Of a DNA stretch of 64,000 bases, positions 34,524-45,602 are shown in pieces. This stretch comes from Fusarium oxysporum f. sp. lycopersici 4287 (lineage: Eukaryota > Ascomycota > Sordariomycetes > Hypocreales > Nectriaceae). How positions within the stretch are numbered: the stretch's first letter is position 1; each line of letters opens with the position of its first letter. The notes beneath the pieces were generated by a model. It did not search any database. It was not told the DNA's origin and saw only the letters and a program-made list of their open reading frames with translations. The stretch spans positions 1,344,020 to 1,408,019 of the forward strand of contig NC_030998.1 in assembly GCF_000149955.1 (NCBI RefSeq). The letters run 5' to 3'. The translations under genes and the position numbers were made by a program.

Positions 34524-35042
34524 CTGAGTCTAAGATGACCTGCAAGTGAAAGCGGCCTTTGCGACATGTATTGGGCCAATATATTCATTTATTATGTGAG
34601 CATTGCTCGGCTGTGCAGAAGTCACAAGTCAGACTATCCAGGCTTTCCCCGCAGTTGGGCTGATACCAGCCGCTGGGTGACTCCTGAAGCGTCTGCCTTA
34701 TCAGTCAGCCTTGTTCCTTCACAACGGCCCTCCTTATTGGACCATGCATATCATTCACGGCCAGGGGGAAACCAGCATCATTAATACACCAGTAAGAAGC
34801 AATTGTCAATCTATGGCTCCAGGCAGGGCGGGAACTTGTCTGGGCCTCACAAATAAACAGAATACACTCATTTCGTACTAGGGCTTACGACCATTCAGCC
34901 ACGCCGCACAGCAAGGAACCCCATTGTGATTACAGTCCGACAGGACTGGGAAACAGTTGGCTTCTGTCAGTAAATTTCATTGCGTCATCTCATATCTAAT
35001 TCTGCTTTTCCGTGGCTTGAAGGGGCCTCGAACGGAAAACTC
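34524..35042. other. Intergenic, no gene seen
   Basis: 3' side of the regulator at 35043 and upstream side of the F-box fragment. No supported coding sequence. Confidence 0.4.
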
Positions 35043-36678
35043 TCAAAGACTCATTGACCAAAGAAGCTTGTCTATCCCACCGCCTTCGTACTGCTCAGGT
35101 ATATGGTATTCTAATGGACTCACGGCTTCGATACCGCCTCCAATTTCCTCTTTGATCCGTGTGACACCATCCCGTGATCTTTTCAGTTCATTAATGATAT
35201 GTGACATGGTCTGAGCATCGTACAGACCCTCCCTTCGGTGTGATGAGGCAAGCATTTGAGCAGCCCTTGTAGCCACCGAATCGTCTGAGCACTTGATCGC
35301 CAGTGCGAACAGTGGAGCCACGACTCCTGTTTCCAGCGAGAAATTGCGTCGCGGAGCCTTGGTAGCAATGGGAGAGGCGTTAACCTGTATAGTATGCTCG
35401 AGCAAGGTCTCAGCCAGGTCGAGTATGTGATGAGCGTGTGGATTAGGCGAAGCGCCAAACACGTTGTGATCCTGAGGGAACTTTGACTGCAATATCATTC
35501 GGCAAACGTAGAAGTGAACCAGAAGTGTCCGAATTCCGTGCAAGGTTTGGTCGTCGTGTTGATCTCTGTTCTCGAATTCGTTGATGTCTTCGATCCAGGC
35601 ATCGTAACCCTGTTCCAAAGATGACCTCTCTTCCAAGATGTCCAGGCTCAGCGACTCTTTCGTTTCCTGATAGAATTCGACGTTCTTGTTGACAAAATGA
35701 TATAACCATGCTTGAAGTTTAACCAGTCGCTGCTGAGCATCTTGAAGCCCGAGGATCCCTTTCCGCAGCGGCAATGTACCATGATGTGGCTCTTCACATC
35801 TGTACTTTGGTAAAGCAAGGATTGGTATCCGATCGTCCTCGAAGAAGCTGGCTTGCATGTCGAGACGCTCGAAGATAGTTGTCAAGCTCTTGATGTCCGT
35901 AGATTCGTCGGCAGTCTGGTCGCGTTGAGCTGACACAAGGAGCTTGAGGCCATTGCCGAGATGTTGGAGTGCGGCATTGCCGTCACCGATGGTGCTTTCG
36001 CAGCAATAGAATAAAATGCAACAGACCAAAGCAGTTTTTGTTGTGCCGTCTGATGATTGAACTAATCGCTTCCCCAGTGATCGCAGAGCTTTGCCGTACA
36101 GACTCAAGGTCTCGGGACTGGCTACTGATTTTCTGTCAGGACTTGACGATGTATAGTCCAGGTGGAGGGAGCTCATTGCAACCAAGGCCTGCCGCACCAC
36201 TAGATCTTCATGTCCAGCTTGGAGCACAGTTTGAGACCAGAAGTCCGATGACAGAAACCCAGATATGTCATTCGATCCTTGGACACAGAAGTAGTGGAGT
36301 AGTCTCCGGTCTTTCTGGCTTCCGGGAATTTTGAAAGGGATGGAGTAGCTGGCGATGGGCAATAGAGCTGATGATCCTAATGTCATAGATGGGATAAAGT
36401 CACTCTCGGAAGAGGTTGGTGAGGCCGATGCAGCACTGTAGTCGCATTTCCATCCCGATCGAAGACATTTCGCGCAACTTGGCTTACTCTCGTCGCACTT
36501 TATCCTTCTTTTGCTGCTGGGATGTTAGTGGCTTATCTCCTTTTTAGTTCTCTAATATGAGAATCACTAGTAGCAAAACCGAGAACTATACTAACCGGCA
36601 TGTTTGACATCCTGTCTTCCTCCTTGGAACACTACTTCTCGTTCTCTTCTGAACTACCAAGGCATACCGCGAGGCCAT
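35043..36678 (-). CDS. Zn2Cys6 transcription factor with fungal-specific TF domain
   Basis: Two exons, 36678-36596 and 36513-35043, give 517 residues. The binuclear zinc cluster is split by an 82-base intron. With the acceptor at 36514 it reads C24-x2-C-x6-C-x6-C-x2-C-x6-C (TCRKRRIKCDESKPSCAKC), exactly canonical; other AG choices spoil the spacing. The rest is helical like fungal-specific TF domain 2 (PF11951) proteins: LLHYFCVQGSNDISGFL, then ALVAMSSLHLDY, then CCILFYCCESTIGDGNAALQHL. Nuclear DNA-binding regulator. It is divergent from the DHA2 transporter at 37.6 kb with about 1 kb between, so regulation of that transporter is possible but unproven. Confidence 0.92.
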
Positions 36679-37484
36679 TGTTTGGTGTTTCGTGGTTACA
36701 CTCGGTGGAACTGTAGGGAAATGACCCGTAAGCACTAGCGAACGAAGCGACTGGCGAGTTTGTTTGTCTTACCTAGCTATTTGCTAGCGCTCGAGCCTTC
36801 AAGAAGATACAAATTCTATATGCAATATGTATAAGATGGACATAGCAAGAAATCATGAGACTTCAAGATCACAATACGATTGGTCTCAGCGTAAGCTGGG
36901 ACTGGGATTATGGTGCTCGAACGATCATATCTTATCAGTTGCTTCATTCCGTTTACCCGAATATTATGGATCCTTCGATCCTTCAGAACCTCAGCTAAAC
37001 CCCTTGCAGTAGATTCAAGGAGGCCTCATCACAGCACGTGACACTTCTTGCAATCGCATTGGGCATCAGTTTTGTCTTCGCGATATACTTGAGGGACTTT
37101 GTTAGATTTATTTAGTGAAGTGCTTCAAGATGGTAACATTCGAACGCCAGAAGATGCAGTCCCAGAGATCTCTGCATCCTCCAGGGACAGCGAACTCAAG
37201 GGCGCCGATCTCGAGACTTTAAAAAACGCTAAATAAAAAATCATCGAAGAAAGAGAGCGCAATCGGTAGCCAGGATCACAAATGCAGTCAGCCAAAGTAA
37301 AAGAAGCCCATAAGCTTCAAATTTGGCGTTTCAGTGGGTGTGCATGCGACACCTGCTGCGAATCCTCTGTGACAGGTGAATGCCTTCTGGGAATTTTAAT
37401 TTGACTTTGTAAAGAGAGAAGCATACCTGCACGCTTTTATGAAACCCTATCGAAGCTATTTTTGTTTGTGATTTGTTTGTTGCT
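36679..37484. other. Intergenic between regulator and transporter
   Basis: Shared upstream region of the divergent regulator and transporter, ending at an assembly gap. A short hydrophobic reading (LLAIALGISFVFAIYL) at about 37046-37095 is followed by stops and cannot be tied to the transporter with confidence. Confidence 0.35.
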
Positions 37485-37643
37485 NNNNNNNNNNNNNNNN
37501 NNNNNNNNNNNNNNNNNNNNNNNNNNNNNNNNNNNNNNNNNNNNNNNNNNNNNNNNNNNNNNNNNNNNNNNNNNNNNNNNNNNNNNNNNNNNNNNNNNNN
37601 NNNNNNNNNNNNNNNNNNNNNNNNNNNNNNNNNNNNNNNNNNN
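37485..37643. other. Assembly gap of 159 N
   Basis: Undetermined bases that remove the start of the DHA2 transporter gene. Confidence 1.
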
Positions 37644-38930
37644 CATCACTTTTGCCGTCGCTCAAACATGAAGACGATTATCGTAGGTCGTGTACTCCAA
37701 GGTTTTGGCGGCGGCGGCATCGATGTTCTTATTCAGGTCATACTCGCGGATATGACAACACTCGAAGAACGATCGAAATATTTGGGCTTGATGGGTATTC
37801 CCAATGCAGTGGGCAATATTCTCGGGCCATCTGTCGGAGCTTTGTTTTCTACGTACGCCACTTGGCGATGGATCGGATGGATCAATCTCCCCATTCTTGG
37901 AATTGGAACGCTGTTGGTATTCTTCTTTCTCAAGTTACGGCCTGTCACGATGGACGCTTCACTTGCTAGCAACATTGAACGCCTTGACTGGATTGGAATG
38001 AGCCTTGTTGTCTCTGGTATCACAGTTTTCGTGTTGCCGCTCAGTTGGGCTGGCTCCTTATTTCCATGGGCTGCATGGCAGACATTGGTTCCGATGATCC
38101 TGGGAGTCTTAGTTCTTGTTGCTTTCGTCTTTTACGAAGCGAAGCCTGCAGCACCAATTATGCCTCATCGATTGTTCCACTCCATCACTGCCAACATGAC
38201 ATTGCTCGGAGGTTTCATTCACGGAGCCATCCTTGTTTCGTTACTTCAATACCTGCCACTGATTTATCAAGCAGTATATCTGGAGACGCCGATCAAGTCA
38301 GCTGTTTTCCTGTTGCCAACTTCCATCATTAGTATATTCATTGCAGTAATCTCCATGATGATGGTGCCATGGTTTGGAGGTTATACCTGGCTATTGCGAT
38401 TCTCATGGGCATTGCTGGCTCTTGGTACTGGTATTCTGGCACTCTTCAATCTCAGTTCACCCTCACCGATGCTTTTTGGACTCCCCGTCATCTGGGGAAC
38501 AGGCGTTGCTCTTCTGCGACTAAACCTTCTACCGATGCAAGCCAGCGTCAAGAATGTCGACGACACAGGCGTCGCAATCGGACAGTTCCTCACGATTCGC
38601 ATGTTTGGAGGGCTGATCGGTTTGACCATCGCCTCTGCAATATTCAACACTGTCTTTGCAAAGACTATCGCCTCTAGCTCTTTGCAGCTTACAGGGCCTC
38701 TTGCACCTTTGGACGACGCCTCAAAAGCCGTTGCTTTCATCAAAGAACTCGGGTCCTTGAGCATTTCTCGAGGAACACTCAATGAGGTACTAAGAGTGTA
38801 CCTCGAATGTTTCCGCACGATCTTCTACACAATGGCAGGCTTGGGTGCTTTGGGGCTGTTGACTTCAATGTTCCTTGAGGAGATTGACCTCAAGAACCAA
38901 GGCCGCGGCAATCAACGTTTTGAAGACTAG
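37644..38930 (+). CDS. MFS drug:H+ antiporter, DHA2 (14-span) family, 5' end missing
   Basis: Efflux-type transporter. About 429 residues remain after the gap, starting just before span 4 (GRVLQGFGGGGIDVLIQVI). Family hallmarks follow: LADMTTLEERSKYLGLMG, then the antiporter motif C stretch NILGPSVGALFSTYATWRWIGWINLPI. About ten further hydrophobic spans follow to a charged tail ending QRFED. Members export toxins, fungicides or secondary metabolites from the plasma membrane. About 130 N-terminal residues with the first spans are missing; the 159-base gap is too small to hold them. Divergent from the Zn2Cys6 regulator. Confidence 0.9.
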   Translation, partial: HHFCRRSNMKTIIVGRVLQGFGGGGIDVLIQVILADMTTLEERSKYLGLMGIPNAVGNILGPSVGALFSTYATWRWIGWINLPILGIGTLLVFFFLKLRPVTMDASLASNIERLDWIGMSLVVSGITVFVLPLSWAGSLFPWAAWQTLVPMILGVLVLVAFVFYEAKPAAPIMPHRLFHSITANMTLLGGFIHGAILVSLLQYLPLIYQAVYLETPIKSAVFLLPTSIISIFIAVISMMMVPWFGGYTWLLRFSWALLALGTGILALFNLSSPSPMLFGLPVIWGTGVALLRLNLLPMQASVKNVDDTGVAIGQFLTIRMFGGLIGLTIASAIFNTVFAKTIASSSLQLTGPLAPLDDASKAVAFIKELGSLSISRGTLNEVLRVYLECFRTIFYTMAGLGALGLLTSMFLEEIDLKNQGRGNQRFED

Positions 38931-39134
38931 GACACGGGCCGACTGCCATCGAATGGCTATTCACAGATGAGACAAAGCCCGTCTTCTGACATCCCGATAT
39001 CGACCACTTATGGAATAATAGATCCCATATGATTCAATAATGATAGACATACTTCTAGATACATAATTGTAATCCCAAAGGATTCCCGAACCTGATTCTT
39101 TCGAAAGCTCCAACTCGTTCTCCCAACGTCAGAT

Positions 39135-40257
39135 CTAGTCATGGTCGATGCGGATCACGACCTTAGCGAAGTGCTTCTGCTCCTTCAGCTTCCTGTAAGC
39201 CTCCTTAGCATCTGCCAGCTCAAAGACCGCATTATCATATACAGGTTTGAGCTTCTTCTCATCAATGTATCGCACAAGCTCCTTGTACTGATTCTGGCTA
39301 CCCATGAGAAACCCACGAATAGTGCACGTGAACATGAGAGCCTCCATCATGGGAACGACCTGGGTGTCTTGCGCAACAGCACCAACGACTTGGATAGACC
39401 CATAAGGGCGCACTGCTTCGAGTGACTGCTTGAGTGTCTCATTACCGCCGATGTCGACGATCATGTCGAATCCTGCTCCATTAGGCGTCAAAGATCGCGC
39501 TTCTTTGCCCCAGCCAGTAGGATTTTCGCGATAGTTGACAACATGAGTTGCACCAAGCCCTTTCAGCTTCTCTGCCTTCTCTTGAGATGAAGTAGTCGCC
39601 ACGACTGTGAGTCCGAGAGACGACGCTAGTTGCAGCATTGCCACGCTGACGCCTCCAGTTCCCTGAACCAAGATCCAGGTGTGCGGTCCAACTTGGTCTT
39701 TGCCTAGTTCCGAGAGGGCATTCCAAGCTGTAATGTAGGTGACGGGGAGAGTAGCAGCTTGAAGCCAGTCAACAGACTCCGGCGCATGAACAAGAGCCCC
39801 TTCCGAGAATACTCCATGGGTTCGAAGCGTTCCTTTGGTACCCAGACCGAGCATGGTTGGCACATCAGACATATTGACATCAGCATCGCTTCCTCTCTCC
39901 ACCACCACGTTTGGTGCAGGAAAAGTGACGACTCGATCACCAGGCTTGTAGTCTTTGACAGAACATCCAGTGGCTTCGACTGAGCCCGCTCCGTCACAGA
40001 GAGGGACCATAGGTGGGGTGATGGGGCCAAATTGCTAAACTTTGTCAGTTGATGTCAAAGTCGACATCTCTGGACATCTAGATACATACAGCTGATGCAG
40101 CAATGACGAGGTCTCGATAGTTGAGACTGGCTGCATTGAGTTTCACTAGAACATCATTGGGACCGAGCTCATCTTGCGATGGAATGGACACATTTGTCTC
40201 ATACTTGAGCGAGGTCTCAAAGCCCTGCTGGTCGTTGAGTATCCACTGTCTTGCCAT
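39135..40257 (-). CDS. MDR-superfamily NADP-dependent alcohol dehydrogenase/quinone oxidoreductase
   Basis: Exons 40257-40090 and 40034-39135, 355 residues, full length for medium-chain dehydrogenase/reductases. The N-terminal GroES-like domain has LNYRDLVIA in place of the catalytic zinc ligand region of classic ADHs, suggesting a zinc-independent or YNL134-like enzyme. PPMVPLCDGAG follows. The Rossmann cofactor loop is VQGTGGVSVAMLQLA at about 179-193. It is followed by TTSSQEKAEKLKGLGA, where Ser and Lys favour NADP(H), and FDMIVDIGGNETLKQSLEAV. Reduces carbonyls or activated alkenes, or oxidises alcohols; the substrate is unknown. Convergent with the DHA2 transporter (204 bases between stops). 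Confidence 0.92.
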
Positions 40258-40558
40258 GTCGTCTGGGGTGAGAGGGTAGAAATTATTGTTGGGATATAGA
40301 AGTGGAGAGTTTAGTATGAACAGGAAGCGTATAATTGTGTTTAAATGTCTGATTGTTTATAGATGTATTCCATTCTTGTTGTTTACTCAGCTAGCGGAGG
40401 GTTGCGGATGTGTGGGGCGTGATAATCATAGCAATACGCAAGCCAGAGCGGAAGAATCACCTGGACTTACATCACCATATTCTTCCTCCACTATCTACTT
40501 ACACATTATGGTTGCCAAAGTGCTGAATCAAAGTTCTCTATCTGCTCATCTCATACGG
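40258..40558. other. Intergenic upstream of the dehydrogenase
   Basis: Promoter region of the dehydrogenase up to the assembly gap. The 3' end of the Zn2Cys6 gene on the minus strand may also reach into its right edge, where three frames stop between 40538 and 40551. Confidence 0.35.
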
Positions 40559-40874
40559 NNNNNNNNNNNNNNNNNNNNNNNNNNNNNNNNNNNNNNNNNN
40601 NNNNNNNNNNNNNNNNNNNNNNNNNNNNNNNNNNNNNNNNNNNNNNNNNNNNNNNNNNNNNNNNNNNNNNNNNNNNNNNNNNNNNNNNNNNNNNNNNNNN
40701 NNNNNNNNNNNNNNNNNNNNNNNNNNNNNNNNNNNNNNNNNNNNNNNNNNNNNNNNNNNNNNNNNNNNNNNNNNNNNNNNNNNNNNNNNNNNNNNNNNNN
40801 NNNNNNNNNNNNNNNNNNNNNNNNNNNNNNNNNNNNNNNNNNNNNNNNNNNNNNNNNNNNNNNNNNNNNNNNNN
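40559..40874. other. Assembly gap of 316 N
   Basis: Undetermined bases that remove the C-terminal coding part of the Zn2Cys6 gene whose start is at 41843. Confidence 1.
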
Positions 40875-41843
40875 AGCCTGATTGAGGCCCATGGATACAC
40901 ACCATGTCCTTCGAATAGACTCTGACAGTACCCACGAATGCCAGAGTAGTTGCTCAGGAGAGAACTGGCCCAGGAGCAGCGGTAATGTGAAATATTGAGG
41001 GCTTACATTCGTGAGATGGTTCTTCATAATCATATCTCCATTATTAGTCGCCTTGAGAGCATCATTCATCATTTCTTTCGTCCAATCCTGTAGGGTTTGA
41101 AGATGCTGCTCCGCTTTGTGACGTTGGCGCAGATCACCGTCCAGCAATCGGATCGTGCAATAAACCAGGAGTGCTTGTACACGACTCAGGCTACTCAGAG
41201 TGTCTCCAGATGTTCTTCTGCCGTCCTCAGACACCAATAACCTCTCGGCGTTCCGCTCTGCGATCCGGAGCACCATCTCGTTGGTCTCGGGTGTCCTTGA
41301 CAAATATGAAGACAATGTTGTGAAAGCATCACTAATGCAGTCGGGGAGACTGTTTCTGTAGAGTTCATGATGCACAAACACATTACTTCCGCTTCTTGTC
41401 CAATCGCTCAGCCAGTCTCTTGTTTGGTATAAAAGCCCCCGAATCATGTCCGTAGTGAGATGCGCCCTATTCGACTCTTGAATCGGAACTGTCCTCCAGG
41501 AATCTGGATCAAGGAACCAAGCCACCTTCAAATCTTCTAATGAGATAGTACCCGGAGCGCTTTGATGACTCTCCACTTCTATGTCTACCAGCTCAGACCA
41601 ACTGTCATCTTGGCCTGACTGCAACAATCGTGCCTCTGGAAAGGCTGCCAACGTGGAGGCTTGTCCCCCGTAGTTCTGTGTAGCTTGATAGACAAAGGTA
41701 TTGGGTAAAGGCTCATAGAGACAGTCCAAGCCTCGAAGGTCGCAACGGCGGCATTTGGGCTGCTGCTTGGTGCACTTCCTCTTGGACGATTGACAGGCCT
41801 TGCAGGCTTTCACCTCGTATCGGGTCAGTCCTAGCCGGCTCAT
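40875..41843 (-). CDS. Zn2Cys6 transcription factor, 3' end lost in gap
   Basis: About 323 codons are visible. The zinc cluster lies at residues 14-41 with canonical C-x2-C-x6-C-x6-C-x2-C-x6-C spacing (CKACQSSKRKC, then CRRC, then DLRGLDC). The helical middle region contains DMIRGLLYQTRDWLSDW, then LLVYCTIRLLDGDLRQRHKAEQHL, then QLLWHSWVLSESIRRTWCVSMGLNQA, typical of fungal-specific TF domains. A 42-base in-frame segment at about 40967-41008 starts GTAAGC and ends CAG; it may be a short intron or may be translated. Nuclear regulator; upstream and on the same strand as the dehydrogenase, with which it may form a unit. Confidence 0.88.
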
Positions 41844-42505
41844 GATTGGATTAACGAGGAAGACTTCGGAACTCTTTTGCTGTTCACAGTAAACACATGG
41901 TTGTTTGCGGATAGCGAAGCCTGCTTATAGATCAGATTGCGGGTGAGATGCTACTCGTTACGGTTAGTCTTCCGCACTGCTTGTCTCCACACGCTGATTA
42001 ATGACGTTTGCCTGCACTAAGCATGGGAACATTCAGTTAAAACAAAGACGGTATGGCAGGTCGGAAGTACAATTCTTGGTCAAAATATAAGATGGCTTCC
42101 GGCCGATAAAGCAGCACAAAGGATAGGTTCTAAACTAGTTCTCCGTTTTATCTCATGGTAGCGATGAATTCACTGAGCGGGCCACCTCTCAACTGTTAGT
42201 GGGCCAACCTCCGGAGAGAGCTTCACCCAAACACCAAACAAAACCAACTTGGCGTATCTTTGTATCATGCGACCAACATCAACCAAGTGATGGCGCCTCG
42301 CAGACAATTAAAAACGTCTCAACTACCAAAGGTTTGAAAGCTCGGAAACACAAAAGGACTCGACTCAGCACGACGCATTGGAGACATCTTCTACCCCCTC
42401 AGGGGACGAAAGAGTCTTATTCTAGGTTTTTTTCTTATCATCATTCATGCAGTAGCAAGGTGAATACAAGAGCTGAATGTGTTGGGTAATTTTGTCAGCC
42501 AAGCC
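41844..42505. other. Intergenic, no gene seen
   Basis: Promoter side of the Zn2Cys6 gene and 3' region of the Cys-module gene. No supported coding sequence. Confidence 0.4.
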
Positions 42506-43339
42506 TTAAAGTGCGACAGCAATTGCCAAAGCCACAAAGCCTATCCAAGGTTTGACATCTCCAGCCGCGTCAACAATGACTGGGGGCTCCGTCGCCATTC
42601 CTGGAGTTCCACCATCAGTTGTAGTGCCATCCATACATGTACCAGCATCGCAGGTAGCTATTGGTTGTTGGTAAGACGTCGCCGGTCCAGCCGTTGTATC
42701 AGGCTGAGGGGCTTCAGATTGTGAAGCCATCTGTGATTGTTGTGGGCTTGAGTTCCACTGGGTCACTTGAGTGGTGACAGAAGCAGGGACAGAGCAAGCA
42801 GTAGGAGTAACCAGTAAACCCCCTCCATTGAAAGGGTTGTACCCGAGACATTGGGCGTACTGGGCAGCACAGCTGGCCATGTTGGTGTCTGGTGCGGTAC
42901 GACAGGTGTTATAGTCATCGTTACACTCGGTAACGCAGTCGTATGTTTCAGGTATACTTGTGTCTGTACTGACAGCGGGAGTCGTGGTGTCAGCACCAAC
43001 AGTAGAAGATGAACTCCCGCCATATGCGGGTGCTGAAGAGCTGGAAGTGCTTGAGCGCGTGTTGAGAACAGTGGTTGGCTCTACAGCTGCCGTGCTAGAA
43101 GCCCCTGTAGCGCCTCTTGAGCATGCTGTCGGAGCGTTGATTGAGTTTGAGCCCAAGAATGGATTGAATCCGAGACATCTTTCGTAATCCTCCGCACAGA
43201 ATGCTTGGCTGGCGTCTGGTTCAACTCGGCATGAGTTGTATGCGTCAGTACACGCAGTTGCGCATTCATCGCGCTTGTACAAGCGTGCAAAGCCTGAACC
43301 TGCAAGGGCGATTATAAGAAAAGGGATCGTGGACTTCAT
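42506..43339 (-). CDS. Secreted, probably GPI-anchored protein with duplicated six-Cys module
   Basis: Single exon, 277 residues. Signal peptide about 1-18 (FLIIALAGSGFA), followed by a KR dibasic site at 22-23. Two copies of a six-Cys module, at Cys 26/30/37/48/55/73 and 135/139/146/157/164/182, have identical spacing C-x3-C-x6-C-x10-C-x6-C-x17-C and similar sequence (TDAYNSCRVEPD against NDDYNTCRTAPD; CLGFNPF against CLGYNPF). Ser/Thr linkers separate them. The C-terminus has small residues (DAAGD) and then a hydrophobic tail PWIGFVALAIAVAL that fits a GPI-attachment signal. Likely a wall or plasma-membrane surface protein. No named family recognised. The inner four-Cys core matches the protein at 12643. 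Confidence 0.88.
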   Translation of the reverse strand: MKSTIPFLIIALAGSGFARLYKRDECATACTDAYNSCRVEPDASQAFCAEDYERCLGFNPFLGSNSINAPTACSRGATGASSTAAVEPTTVLNTRSSTSSSSAPAYGGSSSSTVGADTTTPAVSTDTSIPETYDCVTECNDDYNTCRTAPDTNMASCAAQYAQCLGYNPFNGGGLLVTPTACSVPASVTTQVTQWNSSPQQSQMASQSEAPQPDTTAGPATSYQQPIATCDAGTCMDGTTTDGGTPGMATEPPVIVDAAGDVKPWIGFVALAIAVAL

Positions 43340-44158
43340 TGTGACACGAAGCTGATGTTAAGTGATGAGTCGAAGACGGGACATGTCAAAGCGAGCGGCA
43401 ATAGAGAGCGATGTTGGAATGTGCGGAACGTAGTTCTTGAGGATCTTGATACTTACAATCACCTCTTATAAGTCACTGTATCGCATCTAGTTGTCTAGGG
43501 GATGCTGAACTGCTTTGAGGCATTGGTTAGGCAGCTGCTAGCATCCGAGACATGGCTCCCATTCATCCTGTTTGCGTCTTGTGCCACGTGCAATCGCAGA
43601 GGGGCTATATTGAATTTTATTACATTGGCTTGCGATGCACCGATCTCAAACGGCATGGATTTGGCGCTAGCTAATTGCAGACTTGTACCATTGTGATTGA
43701 CATGATGTTTTTGGTCCGGCCGTTTTCGGTTACTGAAACAACGCCACCCACAATTCCGAATACAAGGTAGAAGCCACATGCTTTTATCTTTATGTAAATC
43801 TTACATCGTTATTACAATCAATAGCTCAAGATGTAAAATGTCCGGCACGATGTAGTGTTGTAAGGGCTTATTGACTCTTGTCCTTGTCACCAAGTTCATC
43901 GACCATCCCAGCAGCTGCCACGCAATGCACGAAGGACAAAGTCCAGGATTATATACGGGTCATGAATAAATAAATTAATAAAATCAGCTCATTTTCAAGT
44001 CTTCTGACCATTTCTATAGAAAGCAAAACCAAATCGTACATCCAAACTTGCTTTGTTATCTACCTATGTCTACAGTCGTATTCTCAAACACCTGCCATCC
44101 AACACTAGACCGCTTCTTATAAGCTAGCACCCGAATAAAAGCCATCCCAGTCACTGGC
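43340..44158. other. Intergenic, no gene seen
   Basis: Upstream region of the Cys-module gene, with a TTATAAG box near 43465, and 3' region of the next gene. No supported coding sequence. Confidence 0.4.
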
Positions 44159-44935
44159 TTACAGATTGACAAGGGCTTCAGGCTCAAGTTTCAGGTCCGA
44201 CATGCCTTCCAAGGTGCTGCAGAAGCGTCCGTCACCAAGTCCACGCTCAGGAGTCATCTCTGCAAAGTCTTCAACGGACGGGTTGATATCCGTCGATCCC
44301 TCACGGGTATCAAGCATGAACGCACTTGATGGAGTGAACGAACTCGAGGTCGTCGACATAGTGCTGTAAGCACCGCCAGACATAAATGCATCTCCAGTAA
44401 CAGTCTCAACGACCGAACGGGTGTACTTACCTGCTCCGCTGACCTCCTCAAACTCAGACTTCCAAGTACGAGTAGTTTCGCTGCTTGGAGCCTGCATTAA
44501 TTCAATGGGGACCGGCCCTTGACAACGAACATGCTGGGTGATGTTAGCATCTGGCAAACCTGGTGGGACATACAGGCCGAGGTTTGCTCCACGAGCAACG
44601 GTAAGGCCATTGTGGATGCCCACAACAAAATCCAGAAATCGTTGATCGTACTCGGAGAAAGACTCAATGCCACGAGAAGCTCGAATAATGTCGACAAGAT
44701 TGTCGAGGAACGCGAGCTGGGTTCTTGGGTCGACGCGAGCAGCATACGCAACCAGGATCTCAAACTCCACGAATGTCAAGCCCTCGTCTCCTCCGAGAGA
44801 GAACACGATGTCATCAACTGCTTGACACACGGCAGCGTTCGACCACTTTTGTTGGCCGTGGTTCGTTGCGATCGAGAACGCATCGTCGATGACGGCTGCT
44901 CTGTCGTAGCTAAACTTGTTCCAAATAGACTCCAT
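44159..44935 (-). CDS. Hypothetical protein with helical N-terminal domain
   Basis: Uninterrupted frame of 258 residues, no named family recognised. Residues 1-125 look like a compact helical domain (AAVIDDAFSIATNHGQQKW, then LTFVEFEILVAYAARVDPRTQLAFLDNLVDIIRA, then EYDQRFLDFVVGIHNGL). The C-terminal half is Ser/Thr rich and probably disordered, with the segment TGDAFMSGGA that recurs nearly unchanged in the neighbouring permease. No signal peptide or membrane span. A GTAAGT at about 44432 could be an intron donor, but reading through it keeps a better composition, so one exon is preferred. Same strand as the permease upstream. Confidence 0.65.
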   Translation of the reverse strand: MESIWNKFSYDRAAVIDDAFSIATNHGQQKWSNAAVCQAVDDIVFSLGGDEGLTFVEFEILVAYAARVDPRTQLAFLDNLVDIIRASRGIESFSEYDQRFLDFVVGIHNGLTVARGANLGLYVPPGLPDANITQHVRCQGPVPIELMQAPSSETTRTWKSEFEEVSGAGKYTRSVVETVTGDAFMSGGAYSTMSTTSSSFTPSSAFMLDTREGSTDINPSVEDFAEMTPERGLGDGRFCSTLEGMSDLKLEPEALVNL

Positions 44936-45602
44936 TTTGGCGTTGGAAGCTGGAAGAACGTTTTTGGAGTTGGTAGAAGTGATGAGTTGATTTTAGCTGG
45001 AAATATTAGTGTTGAAAAGCTGAGATGAGTCGAAATGAAGAATCGGCAGGCGAATCTGGTTCCCTTATTATAGTTCGAAGCTGCTACGGTTCTGTGTCAT
45101 GTATCAGGATCTCATCCAAGGTGTTCACAGGTTCTAGATAGATTTTGCAGCTTGTTTCTTTTTGCTATCTGATCACCGATATCAAAGAGGGTTGTTAAAT
45201 AAGAGTAAATCATTGTTTCCTGGCCGATCCCCTTTGAACAGAGGTGAGAGCACGGAATCCGGTGTGTTTGGAACAAAGCACCTGGACATCAATGTTTCTG
45301 TTCGAGGTGGTGAGCAAAGGTCAGAAGAATATCGGTCTGATGACTTTTCTACTGTGCAGGCATGAGGGATAAAGGTCCTTTTGTGTTTTCGGCTGTTCTT
45401 TGCCCCGTCCTTGGGTTTTGGGCCTACGATAGGTACAAAGCCATACTTATAGAGATGCTTCTCTGTATGAATTATTTTCAGTTTTACAACCTCCTCAAAG
45501 GCTAGAGGATGCTAACATTTCTCGGTCAATGGCTTCGGAACCTCATATTTCGTACTCCAAAACGGCAGTTCTGGTTCTATTCTATGTTGGCATTGTCTAA
45601 CA
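44936..45602. other. Intergenic, no gene seen
   Basis: Promoter of the hypothetical gene and 3' region of the permease. No supported coding sequence. Confidence 0.4.
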
